From DASXMR01 sp036495525 (lineage in GTDB: Bacteria; Actinomycetota; Actinomycetes; Streptosporangiales; Streptosporangiaceae): 8,983 nt of DNA. A program made the translations under genes and the position numbers. Within the stretch, counting starts at the first letter, position 1. Every line of letters starts with the position of its first letter. Positions 1 to 7,200 of the stretch are shown here, piece after piece. Location: assembly GCA_036495525.1 (NCBI GenBank), contig DASXMR010000145.1:1-8983 (forward strand). The letters are read 5' to 3'. The notes under the pieces were generated by a model. The model did no database searches and was not told the DNA's origin. It saw nothing but the letters and a program-made list of their open reading frames with translations.

Positions 1-216
1 CTCAGCGCCGCCCAGCAGCAGCTGTCGGCTTCGATGCAGCGCTACTGGACCTCGTTCGCGGCGCGCGGGTTCCCGGCCGCGCACGGCGAGCCCTTCTGGC
101 CGCGCTTCACCGGCACCGGCCAGCAGATGATCTCGCTGGCCACGCCGACCCCGGCTACCGAGACGAACTTCTCCGCCGAGCACCACTGCGCCTTCTGGGC
201 ACTCGGCGGCCAGTGA
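1..216 (+). CDS. Type-B carboxylesterase/lipase family protein, C-terminal fragment (5' end outside window)
   Basis: Seen: the frame is open from the first base and ends at TGA 214-216, giving the last 71 residues of a longer protein. The fragment has the usual C-terminal layout of type-B carboxylesterases (alpha/beta hydrolases): an amphipathic helix with RYWTSFAARGFP, then FWPRF, then a short strand region and the terminal HHCAFW motif. The nucleophile elbow (GxSxG) and the catalytic His and acid lie upstream, outside the window, so activity cannot be judged. Family knowledge: these enzymes hydrolyse carboxylic esters and are often secreted in actinomycetes; the signal peptide, if any, is not visible. 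A hairpin begins 21 bases after the stop, so this is probably the last gene of its transcript. The internal ATG at 34 is not a start. Confidence 0.85.
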   Translation, partial: LSAAQQQLSASMQRYWTSFAARGFPAAHGEPFWPRFTGTGQQMISLATPTPATETNFSAEHHCAFWALGGQ

Positions 217-237
217 CCGGCTCTTCGACCGGTGACT

Positions 238-261
238 GCGCCCTTCGGCCGGTGAAGGCGC
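238..261 (+). terminator. Candidate hairpin terminator after the carboxylesterase gene
   Basis: Arms GCGCC[C]TTC (238-246, one bulged C) and GAAGGCGC (254-261) can pair over 8 bp around a 7-base loop, starting 21 bases after the esterase stop. There is no U-tract, which is common for actinobacterial terminators. The weaker overlapping repeat ACCGG...CCGGT (about 216-233) lies just before it. Confidence 0.4.
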
Positions 262-306
262 GGCACCTGACCGCGGTCGGGGTACCAGCATTTCGGTCAT
301 GACTGT

Positions 307-335
307 GCGGGCGGCCCGGCTTCCGGGCCGCCCGC
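307..335 (+). terminator. Perfect 13-bp GC hairpin upstream of the sulfotransferase gene
   Basis: GCGGGCGGCCCGG (307-319) is perfectly complementary to CCGGGCCGCCCGC (323-335) with a 3-base loop (CTT). There is no U-tract. It lies between the esterase and the sulfotransferase-like gene and is best read as a terminator for rightward transcription. It ends six bases before the ATG at 342, which would leave no room for a ribosome binding site there. This supports the GTG at 402 as the start of the next gene. Confidence 0.55.
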
Positions 336-401
336 CAGCTCATGACCTTCGCCGGCCAACGACGCCGCGATGCCCCGCCTGACCAGACGGATACTGGCCA
401 C

Positions 402-1406
402 GTGACCGATATCTGCCTGCACGTCGGCCCCGTCAAGACCGGCTCCACGTTTCTGCAGGGCGTGCTCTGGCGGCACCGTGCTGACCTGACTCGGCAGGGG
501 ATCCTGCTGCCTGGCGAGTCCAAGAGCGATATCTGGCTCGCCGCCAATGACGTTCAGGATTGCGAGTTCATCCATTTCGCTCTTCCGGCAGCGCCCGGCA
601 GCTGGGACCGGCTGCGGGACCGGGTGCTGGCTTTCGGCGGCCTGTCGCTGATCTCACACGAGATCCTGGGCATGTCCACCCCGGATCAGGTTTCCCGGAT
701 CGCTACCTCACTCAGGCCCGCTCGGCTGCATGTCGTGGTCATGGCCCGGAGCCTGGCAGACAGCCTGCCGTCGCTATGGCAGGAGGGTCTCAAGAGGGCC
801 GGTCAGAACATGATCAGCTGGCCTGACTTCCTTCGCGCCCAGCGCGACGCCCGCGCGCCGGTGACCGACGCCACGCTGATCGTCAGCCGGTGGCTGGCGC
901 ACGTGCCGCCCGGCCGCCTGCACGTGGTGATAGTGCCGCCGCCGAACCGGGACCGGCGAATCCTGCTGGAGCGCTTCGCCGCGGCGGCGGGCTTCGATGC
1001 TTCCGGCTGGGACGCTGACGGCCTGCCGGTGAACGAGTCGCTGGACAGTGTGCAAGCCGAGCTGGTCAGGCGCCTCAACATGGTCGCCGCCGGGTCCTGG
1101 CACACCGGGACCTGGCCCGAGCTGCTCAGTCAGGTGGTGCTACCCGGCCTGCGCCGCTCCGGCGCGCGGCCTGAGCGGCGCCTGCGCGTGCCTGCTAGTG
1201 AACGGGCGTGGATAGAGGCAGAGACTGCCCGGCGCGTCGAGGAGCTGAAGGCCAGCCATGCAGTTGTCCACGGCGAGATCGCTGACCTGCACGCTGGCCC
1301 GGCCAGCTGGGAAGACGAGCCTCAGCCTCCCGGCGACGGCGATCTGCTGGCGGAGGCACTACTGCTGCTCGCCTCGCCACCCCGGTCAGGTCCGGTCATC
1401 GGCTGA
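402..1406 (+). CDS. Sulfotransferase-family protein (P-loop, PAPS-type fold)
   Basis: Predicted 334-residue cytoplasmic protein. Seen: directly after a short first strand (ICLHVGP) comes a P-loop-like VKTGSTFLQ at about residues 11-19, the position and form of the 5'-phosphosulfate-binding loop of sulfotransferases. Further along are SHE (85-87), a strand followed by ARSLADSLPSLWQEGLK (115-131, the 3'-phosphate-binding region), RLHVVIVPPP (172-181), NESL...LVRRLN (211-226) and HGEIADL (290-296). This order matches a common actinobacterial sulfotransferase-like family. Two departures are visible: the usual ARDL is ARSL here, and a variable tail of about 35 residues follows the last motif. Start: GTG 402, because homology begins there and a hairpin abuts the alternative ATG 342, which would add 20 residues. 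Acceptor substrate is unknown; no sugar, lipid or polyketide genes are adjacent. The last 21 bases overlap the convergent MarR gene. Confidence 0.78.
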   Translation: MTDICLHVGPVKTGSTFLQGVLWRHRADLTRQGILLPGESKSDIWLAANDVQDCEFIHFALPAAPGSWDRLRDRVLAFGGLSLISHEILGMSTPDQVSRIATSLRPARLHVVVMARSLADSLPSLWQEGLKRAGQNMISWPDFLRAQRDARAPVTDATLIVSRWLAHVPPGRLHVVIVPPPNRDRRILLERFAAAAGFDASGWDADGLPVNESLDSVQAELVRRLNMVAAGSWHTGTWPELLSQVVLPGLRRSGARPERRLRVPASERAWIEAETARRVEELKASHAVVHGEIADLHAGPASWEDEPQPPGDGDLLAEALLLLASPPRSGPVIG

Positions 1407-1913
1407 GCTCGTGCCCCCGGAGAGCCGCCGGGCGGCGATCCGGCCTGCCTCCGCTGTGCGGCGCAGGAAGCTGACGATCAGATCGAGGGCCTCGGGCTCG
1501 TACTGGGCGCAGATCTCATCCACCGCCCCGTCCATCCCCGAGTCGACCAGGTAGAGCCGGAGCACCTCAGCCCCCCGTCCGCGCGCGACCCGGATCACGA
1601 CGCCGCGCCGGTCACCGGGATCGCGGTCCCGCTCGATCCAGCCGCCGCGCTCCAGCCGGTCCAGCACCCCGGTGGTGGTGGCGGGGTGCAGGGCGGCGAG
1701 CCTGGCCAGCGCACTAGGGCTGAGCGGACCGTGACGGCTGATCAGGTCCAGGCATTCCAGTTCGGTGTCACTGAGCCGCAGCCGCGAGCCGACGCTGTGG
1801 TTCAGCCGGGCCAGCTGACCGCTCAGATCGCGCAGCGACTCCTTGACGGCGCGGTTCCTCCGGCTGCGCGACCTGGCCTCGCCGGCCTCGTCAGCAGATG
1901 GTTCGGGATCCAT
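1386..1913 (-). CDS. MarR-family winged-helix transcriptional regulator
   Basis: Predicted 175-residue dimeric DNA-binding repressor or activator. Seen: a basic, helical N-terminus with RSRSRRNRAVKESLRDL, then LSDTELECLDLISRHGPLSPSALARLAALHPATTTGVLDRLERGGWIERDRDPGDRRGVVIRV in segments typical of MarR: helix-turn-helix (about residues 65-95) followed by the winged beta-hairpin with the family signature DPGDRR. C-terminal helices complete the dimer domain. Start ATG 1911-1913: it has GGAGAG (1922-1927) eight bases upstream and a TATAAT further up. The frame stays open for another 158 codons upstream, but that part runs across the divergent promoter and into the reductase gene and is not coding. 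The gene is divergent from the NAD(P)-binding protein, and its start codon lies inside the shared inverted repeat, so autoregulation is likely. Its 3' end overlaps the sulfotransferase gene. The ligand is unknown. Confidence 0.9.
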   Translation of the reverse strand: MDPEPSADEAGEARSRSRRNRAVKESLRDLSGQLARLNHSVGSRLRLSDTELECLDLISRHGPLSPSALARLAALHPATTTGVLDRLERGGWIERDRDPGDRRGVVIRVARGRGAEVLRLYLVDSGMDGAVDEICAQYEPEALDLIVSFLRRTAEAGRIAARRLSGGTSSADDRT

Positions 1914-1940
1914 ATGATATGCTCTCCGTATTATATGGAT
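1908..1940. promoter_or_regulatory. Inverted-repeat operator between the marR-like gene and the reductase gene
   Basis: ATCCATATGATA (1908-1919) and TATTATATGGAT (1929-1940) form an inverted repeat that pairs at 11 of 12 positions, with a 9-base spacer. It is strikingly AT-rich in a very GC-rich region. It covers the MarR start codon (1911-1913) and -10-like hexamers on both strands. Size and position fit a MarR dimer site that would control both divergent genes; this role is inferred. Confidence 0.7.
1922..1935 (-). promoter_or_regulatory. -10 element and ribosome binding site of the marR-like gene
   Basis: Reading leftward, TATAAT (1935-1930) is a perfect -10 hexamer, followed by the Shine-Dalgarno GGAGAG (1927-1922), eight bases before the ATG at 1913. 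No clear -35 is seen near 1952-1959. The -10 lies in the right arm of the inverted repeat, so bound repressor would block it. On the plus strand the same arm offers TATTAT (1929-1934) as a -10 for the reductase gene, which would give a leader of about 45 bases. Confidence 0.5.
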
Positions 1941-1985
1941 GACGGAAGAACGATACCGCAGTGCAAGGCCGAGAGGAGCAATGCC

Positions 1986-2621
1986 ATGCGGCTCACGATC
2001 TTCGGGGCGACCGGCGCCACCGGAACTTCGCTCGTCGAGCAGGCCCTCGCGAGCGGGCACGATGTCACGGTGGTGGTCCGCGACCCGGCCCGGCTGACTG
2101 CCACGGCGAGGGGTCAGGCTCGGGTGATCACCGCCGATGTCATGGACCCAGGCGCGATCACGGCCGCTGTCACCGGCGCGGACGCAGTGCTGACCGCCAT
2201 CGGCCCGCGCGGCACCGGGCCGACCACGGTCAGCCGGGACAGCGTCAGCAGCATCATCCAGGCCATACGCAAGGCCGACGTGCGCCGGCTGCTCGTGGTG
2301 AGCGGCTCCATCGTGGCCGACGCGGGCGAGAGTCCCTACCTGCGCTACCTGATCAAGCCCATCGCCCGGCGCACATTTCTCCGCCACGTCAGCGCCGACA
2401 TGCGCGCCGCCGAGCAGGAGGTCCGCGCGAGCGATCTGGACTGGACGATCCTGCGCCCGCCGGCGCTATCCGACAAGCCGGCCAAGGGCAGCTACCGCAC
2501 CGCGGTCGACCGCAACCTGCCTCGCGGGTTCACCGTTCCGCGCGCTGACCTCGCCGCCTGCATGCTCAGCCTGACCGGCGACCGCGAGTCGGTGCACAGG
2601 CACGTGGCCATCGCGTCGTAA
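1986..2621 (+). CDS. NAD(P)-binding atypical short-chain reductase (NmrA/BLVRB-like)
   Basis: Predicted 211-residue cytoplasmic protein with a Rossmann fold. Seen: MRLTIFGATGATG at the N-terminus carries the GxxGxxG dinucleotide-binding loop (G7, G10, G13). VVVRDP (about 29-34) ends strand 2, where an Arg favours NADP(H). Then come ADVMDP, ADAVLTAIGP, RRLLVVSG and DWTILRPPALSD, the standard motif order of the NAD(P)H-binding domain family (PF13460). The Tyr-x-x-x-Lys of classical SDRs is not seen, as expected for this atypical group. Start ATG 1986 has GAGAGGAG (1971-1978) seven bases upstream; upstream in-frame codons run through the operator and are not coding. Family members reduce flavins, biliverdin or quinones, or act as redox sensors; the substrate here is not known. 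Pairing with a divergent MarR regulator suggests induction by an electrophile, quinone or aromatic compound (inference). Confidence 0.87.
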   Translation: MRLTIFGATGATGTSLVEQALASGHDVTVVVRDPARLTATARGQARVITADVMDPGAITAAVTGADAVLTAIGPRGTGPTTVSRDSVSSIIQAIRKADVRRLLVVSGSIVADAGESPYLRYLIKPIARRTFLRHVSADMRAAEQEVRASDLDWTILRPPALSDKPAKGSYRTAVDRNLPRGFTVPRADLAACMLSLTGDRESVHRHVAIAS

Positions 2622-2672
2622 TCTCCGCCGCGGCAGCCAGTTATCCGGCCACCGGTCAGCCGCAGACGAGAA

Positions 2673-2702
2673 CCGGGCCGGGATGACTACATCCCGGCCC
2701 GG
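2673..2702. terminator. Strong bidirectional hairpin terminator between convergent genes
   Basis: CCGGGCCGGGATG (2673-2685) pairs perfectly with CATCCCGGCCCGG (2690-2702) around the loop ACTA. It lies 51 bases after the reductase stop and 28 bases beyond the stop of the leftward secreted-protein gene, so it can serve both directions. There is no U-tract. Confidence 0.7.
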
Positions 2703-2730
2703 CTCCGCATGTCTCGCTGCTTACTGCGGG

Positions 2731-3276
2731 TCAGCTTCCCGTCGCCGCGAACCAGGCTCCCGGCGGGCCGACGAAGATGACCGGAGCGATGCATGGCTGC
2801 GGGAGCTGCACCGTGGCCCGGATCTCGGCGTTCCCGGTCGGGGTGGCCGGCGCGGTGGCAGTCACCACGTTGCTGACCGTCGCCGAGCCGTCAGCGCCGA
2901 TGCTCTGGCAGCTGACCACGGCGTCGAACGCGGGTATCGGGTTGGTGCCGCGCAAAGCCGCAGGCACCGCTGGGTTGTTGGCCAGGACCAGGCCACGGAC
3001 TCGTACGTCAAGCCGGCCGCGCTTGTCGAGCGAGCCGCGGCCTTCCCTGATCATCCACGGCAGGCCACCGCCAGGGATCCCGCGCAGCGGGTTGGCGGCG
3101 CCGACGTACGGACCGGTCACCGGCGTCATCGTGTCGAACCTGAGGACGGTCGCGCCGTTGCCGTTCCCTTGATCTGACGGGTGGCTCGGCGCCGCGGAGG
3201 CAACGCCCTGCGCTACTACGGCGCTGACCAGGGCCGCGCTGCCCAGCGCGGCTGTTATCCATCCAATTCTGCGCAT
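2731..3276 (-). CDS. Secreted protein of unknown function with Sec signal peptide
   Basis: Predicted 181-residue precursor. Seen: a basic start (MRRIG), a hydrophobic stretch (about residues 6-23) and an A-S-A signal-peptidase site (26-28), giving a mature protein of about 153 residues from AAPSHPSD. The mature part is rich in Gly, Ala, Val and Pro and looks like beta-structure. It has a central segment GRLDVRVRGLVLANNP and exactly two cysteines (C123 and C162) that could form one disulfide. There is no LPXTG, lipobox or second membrane segment, so it is probably released outside the cell. Start ATG 3276 is chosen because the signal peptide begins there and AAAAGGTG (3282-3289) lies upstream; the frame extends 24 residues further (ATG 3348), but that extension is charged and would bury the signal peptide. 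I recognise the type from actinobacterial genomes but not a function. Its 3' end faces the reductase gene across a shared hairpin. Confidence 0.78.
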   Translation of the reverse strand: MRRIGWITAALGSAALVSAVVAQGVASAAPSHPSDQGNGNGATVLRFDTMTPVTGPYVGAANPLRGIPGGGLPWMIREGRGSLDKRGRLDVRVRGLVLANNPAVPAALRGTNPIPAFDAVVSCQSIGADGSATVSNVVTATAPATPTGNAEIRATVQLPQPCIAPVIFVGPPGAWFAATGS

Positions 3277-3600
3277 GTTCACACCTTTTCTGTTGAGGCG
3301 GGGTCGACCGACCGCGCCATGGCTGAGTTGCGCATTCGCCGATAACAACGGGCCTGCTTTCGGGCACGTTCGATCCGCGCCGAATTTGCCGGCAGCTGAG
3401 GTACAGATGACCTTCAGCCTGTCGCCAGTTAGGTCGCCGGCCCCGACCGGATAGTGGTTATCTCACCCGCAGTCGGAGGGCGGATGCGCTCCCGCCGGTC
3501 ATCGTCTCTCCTCTGTCCGCGGGCGCCTGCCGGAGCTGGTGGATGATCTAGGCAAGTTCCGGCTGGCGCGGCTGCTGCCCGCGGGAGCTAGATCCGCTGG
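3277..3600. other. Intergenic region with promoter of the secreted-protein gene and weak coding traces
   Basis: No convincing gene of normal size. The part next to 3276 must hold the promoter and ribosome binding site of the secreted-protein gene; a small palindrome GGTCGACC lies at 3302-3309. On the minus strand an AGAGGAGAG sequence (3506-3514) precedes ATG 3502, which opens a 14-codon frame (MTGGSASALRLRVR) ending at 3458; it could be a leader peptide or chance. On the plus strand, codons from about 3524 to the stop at 3613-3615 read RLPELVDDLGKFRLARLLPA and onward. This looks protein-like but has no start codon and overlaps the convergent SRPBCC gene by a few codons; it may be a gene remnant or chance. 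No RNA gene was recognised. Confidence 0.4.
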
Positions 3601-4068
3601 TCAGCCGGCGGCGTAGCGGTCCTGGAGCTTGCGCAAGGTCGCCTCGATGCCGGCCGCGTTCTGCTTCGGCGCGCCGTACATTTCCAGGCCCCTGGCCTTG
3701 ATGGAACTGACCTGGCTGTAGTCGAAGGTCTCAGTGACGAGGGTCGAATGGTCAGCTGAAGGCTTCAGCTCCCAGCGCCAGCGATGACCGAGCGGGTGCT
3801 GCCACTCCACCACGTGGCCGTCGTCGAAATCAGTCACGACGCTGGTGATCCGGTAGGGGAAGCCGTGCCGGCGCATCTTCATGGTGAACCGCGCGCCCTG
3901 AGTGAGCCGCTGCGGCCCCGAAACGGAGAACACCACCGTGCCTGACCCGTCGAGCTCGCTGTGCCGGGCAGGGCTGGCCACGATCTCGAATATGTCCGCC
4001 GCCGGCGCGTGCACTTCGGCGGCGCGGCTGATTCTGCGCGGGCCGCCATCGACCACAGCAATCGTCAT
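3601..4068 (-). CDS. SRPBCC (START/Bet v1-like) family protein
   Basis: Predicted 155-residue cytoplasmic protein. Seen: RAAEVHAPAADIFEIVASPARHSELDGSG in segments near the N-terminus, the typical first strand plus helix of polyketide-cyclase/START-like proteins. Then come the long antiparallel strands ARFTMKMRRHGFPYRITSVV, DGHVVEWQHP, HRWRWELKP and STLVTETFDYSQV, and a long C-terminal helix (IEATLRKLQDRYAAG). This helix-grip fold binds hydrophobic ligands in a cavity; members act as aromatase/cyclases, lipid carriers or stress proteins, and the ligand here is unknown. The length is normal for a single-domain member. The ATG at 4066-4068 has no Shine-Dalgarno but a TANNNT hexamer six bases upstream, which points to a leaderless transcript. 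It precedes the secreted-protein gene on the same strand, but the gap of about 320 bases argues against one tight operon. Confidence 0.85.
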   Translation of the reverse strand: MTIAVVDGGPRRISRAAEVHAPAADIFEIVASPARHSELDGSGTVVFSVSGPQRLTQGARFTMKMRRHGFPYRITSVVTDFDDGHVVEWQHPLGHRWRWELKPSADHSTLVTETFDYSQVSSIKARGLEMYGAPKQNAAGIEATLRKLQDRYAAG

Positions 4069-4074
4069 GGCGTG

Positions 4075-4080
4075 AGGTTA
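4075..4080 (-). promoter_or_regulatory. Candidate -10 element for a leaderless SRPBCC transcript
   Basis: Reading leftward, TAACCT (4080-4075) fits the actinobacterial TANNNT -10 consensus and is followed by six bases and then the A of the ATG at 4068. Transcription would therefore start at or next to the start codon. No clear -35 is seen (CTTTTG or TTTTGC near 4098-4104). Confidence 0.4.
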
Positions 4081-4170
4081 TCGGTATCGGGGATAGCGCA
4101 AAAGGGGCACTCAGGGACAGGCCTTCATCACCCGGGCCAGCACTGCCCGACCGGCACCGCCCGGCCCACA

Positions 4171-4188
4171 GCGACGCGCGAGCGTCGC
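4171..4188. terminator. Short perfect hairpin downstream of dnaE2
   Basis: GCGACGC (4171-4177) and GCGTCGC (4182-4188) pair perfectly around the tetraloop GCGA. It lies about 80 bases beyond the dnaE2 stop in the direction of its transcription and is the best terminator candidate for that gene. There is no U-tract. Confidence 0.35.
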
Positions 4189-4192
4189 CCAG

Positions 4193-4250
4193 GGCCGGCA
4201 TCTCCCGGCTAGGACCGCCGGGCCGGCGTCTCCCGGCCGGCATCGCCCGG
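4193..4250. repeat. Imperfect direct repeats in the spacer after dnaE2
   Basis: GGCCGGCATCTCCCGGC (4193-4209) recurs as GGCCGGCGTCTCCCGGC (4221-4237), 28 bases apart with one mismatch. A third degenerate copy, CCGGCATCGCCCGG (4237-4250), follows. The spacer between the SRPBCC start (4068) and the dnaE2 stop (4270) holds no credible gene; these repeats and the hairpin at 4171-4188 are its only structure. Confidence 0.55.
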
Positions 4251-4269
4251 TCAGCGCCGTTCCGGTCGC

Positions 4270-7200
4270 TTAGCGGAAGTCGCGGCTGCGGGCGGCGGCA
4301 ACCACTCGCAGCCGGCGCAGGCGTTCGGCCAGCAGGCTGACAGCGCCGTCGAGCCGTTCGATCCGTCCGTGCACCACCAGCGCGCTCGCCTCCATGCCGA
4401 GGCGGCGGAAGCGCGCCCACACCTGCGGCGGGCAGATGACGTTGGCCATCCCGGTCTCGTCCTCAAGACTCAGGAAGACCACCCCGCCTGCCGTTCCCGG
4501 CTGCTGCCGGTGCGTCACCAGCCCGCCAACCGTGACCGTGTCGCCATCTTGCATTGTCGCCAGGGCTGACGTCGGCAGCACGCCGCGGGCATCCAGCATG
4601 TCCCTGATGTGCTCCAGCGGGTGAGTACCGTACGTGCCGGTCGCCCACAAATCGGCGAACGTCTCCTCCGCCGCCGTCATCGGCCGCAGCGCCGGTGCCC
4701 GCAGGCCGGAGGTGGTGCCGGGAAGCTGCCCGTCCCGGATGGTGGCCGCCGCGCCGGCCGCCCAGAGCGCTTCTCGCCGGCCTATGCCGAAGCAGCCGAA
4801 CGCGCCAGCCGTCGCCAGCGCCTCCATCGCCGGGACGGACAGTTCCGTGCGGCGGGCGAAGTCTTCCAGGTCCGCGTAGGGCTGCCCAGCGACGATTGCC
4901 TCAGCTGCCGCCTTGCCCAGGTTGCGCACCTCGGCCAGGCCGACCCTGATCACCGGCTGGCCGGCCACGGGCAGACCGCCGGACGGCGGGCCGTCGAAGG
5001 CACCGGGACCAGCGGGGAACGGTTCCCCGGACGGCGGACTAGCGGAGAGCGAGGGTTCCCCGGACGGCGGACCGGCTGGTGAGATGGAACCGCCGGGAAG
5101 CGCAGCCGGACCGGTGCGAGCCGGGGGTTCCCCCGACGGCGACCCGGCTGGCGGGACACGACCTGCAGGACCGGTGCGGGCCGGGAGTTCCCCTGGCGGC
5201 GAGCTGGCAGGCGGGACGGGACTGGCGGTCAGCTGTTCGTTCATCCCGGAAGTGCCTTCTGCTTTTTCCAGAGTGGCCAGGACACCGCTGGCGTTGACGT
5301 CCACGCCGCGTACCTCGACGCCATGCCTGCGCACGTCGCTGATCAGGCTGGCGGGGGCGTAAAAGCCCATCGGCTGGGCGCGCAGCAGCGCGGCGGTGAA
5401 GGCCGCCGGGTAATAGCACTTCAGCCACGCGCTGGCGTAGACCAGGTAGGCGAAGCTGATCGCGTGCGACTCGGGGAACCCGTAGCTGGAGAACGCCAGG
5501 ATCTTGGCGTAGATGTCCTCCGCGATCTCCACCGGGATGTCCCGCTCGGTCATGCCGCCCAGCAGCCGCGCGCGCAGTTCCTCGATCCGCTCCGGCGCCC
5601 GCTTGGAGCTCATCGCCTGGCGAAGCTTGTCGGACTCGGCCGGGCTGAAGCCTGCGCAGTCGATGGCGATCTGCATCATCTGCTCCTGGAACAGCGGCAC
5701 GCCGAGGGTCTTGCCGAGTGCCCGCTTCATGGACGGGTGCGGCAGTTCCGGCGTCTCGTCCCCGCGGCGGCGGCGCATGTACGGGTGCACCGAGCCGCCC
5801 TGGATCGGGCCCGGCCTGATCAGCGCGACTTCGACGACCAGATCGTAGAACTCTCTCGGGCGCAGCCGGGGCAGCGTCGCCATCTGCGCGCGCGATTCCA
5901 CCTGGAACACCCCGACGGTGTCGGCGGCGCACAGCATGTCGTAGACACCGGGGTCCTCCTGCGGAATCGAGTGCAGGCTCCAGCGCACGCCGTGCTGCTC
6001 CTCGATCAGCTCGAAGCAGTCCCGCAGCGCGGTCAGCATGCCGAGGCCGAGCAGGTCGAACTTGACCAAGCCCGTGTACGCGCAGTCGTCCTTGTCCCAC
6101 TGCAGCACGGTGCGGCCCGGCATCCGCGCCCACTCAACCGGGCAGACCTCCCCGACCGGGCGATCGCAGATCACCATGCCGCCCGAGTGGATCCCCAGGT
6201 GCCTGGGCAGCCGCTGCATCCGCGCCGCCAGCGCGGTGACGGCCGGGGGAACACCGGCATCCGGCGGGATCAGCTGGCCGGGCGCGTACTGGCGCGGCCC
6301 GACCTGCCGCGCCCAGGCGTCCTGCTCTGCTGGCGAATAGCCGAGCGCGCGGCCGGCATCGCGCAGCGCCATCCGCGGCCGGTACGAGATCACGTTCGCG
6401 ACCTGCGCCGCTCTGTCCCGGCCGTACTTGTCGTAGACGTACTGGATGACCTCCTCCCGCCGCTGATGCTCGATGTCCAGGTCGATGTCCGGCGGTCCGT
6501 CCCGGCCGGCCGACAGGAACCGCTCGAACAAAAGACCGTGGCGAACGGGGTCGACGCTGGTGATTCCCAGCGCGTAGCAGACAGCCGAGTTGGCGGCCGA
6601 TCCGCGGCCCTGGCACAGGATGCGGTTGCTCTCGCAGAACTCGACGATGTCGTGCACGATCAGGAAGTAACCGGGGAACCCGAGCCCTATGATCACGTCA
6701 AGCTCGCGGGCGAGCTGGGCGTGCGCGCCGGGCTGCAGCTCGGCATCCGGCGGGCCGTAGCGCGCGGGCGCCTTCCGCCGGACCAGCTCGCGCAGCCAGG
6801 CTGCCTCGCTCGGGAAGCCCGGCTCAACCGGGAAGTCCGGCAGCTTTGGCGCGATCACCGAGAAGTCGAAGGCGCACTCGCCGGCCAGCTCGATGGTCCG
6901 CTCGAACACGCCGGGATAGTGGCGCAGCCGCCGTCGCATCTCCGCGCCCGAGCGCAGGTAGGCGCCGCCGGATGCAGCCAGCCAGCCGTCCATCTCCGCC
7001 AGGCTGCTGCGCGCCCTGATCGCCGCCAGTGCCTGACCGAGCCGCGCGTCGACGGGGGCCGCGTAGTGCACGTTCCCGGTGGCGATCACCGGCGTGCCGG
7101 TGCCGCGGGCCAGCTCGAACAGGGCGTCGTTGCGCTCGTCGTCGTCCGGCTGATTATGCCCGGACAGCTCGACGACGACGTTCCCCCGGCCGAACATGTC

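Noticed and set aside
217..401. Plus-strand start at ATG 342 for the sulfotransferase gene
   Set aside because: A perfect 13-bp hairpin ends six bases before it and leaves no ribosome site. Family similarity begins at the GTG at 402.
1906..1916. GGATCCATATG, resembling a BamHI-NdeI cloning junction
   Set aside because: It forms the left arm of a natural inverted repeat at the marR-like start and no vector sequence surrounds it; coincidence.
1686..1985. Upstream extension of the reductase frame to 311 residues
   Set aside because: It runs antisense through the marR-like gene and the operator. The Rossmann motif begins exactly at ATG 1986, which has a GAGAGGAG site.
1914..2387. Upstream extension of the marR-like frame to a 333-residue protein
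   Set aside because: The added 158 codons cross the divergent promoter and run antisense to the reductase gene. The ATG at 1913 has its own ribosome site and -10.
2683..3177. Plus-strand frames of 164 and 131 codons (from 2683 and 2777)
   Set aside because: Both are antisense to the secreted-protein gene, have no recognisable motifs, and the minus frame has a clear signal peptide.
4960..5262. CRISPR-like or mobile-element repeat array
   Set aside because: The repeats are in frame, of uneven spacing, and encode a Pro/Gly/Ser linker inside dnaE2; no spacers, cas genes or transposase are present.
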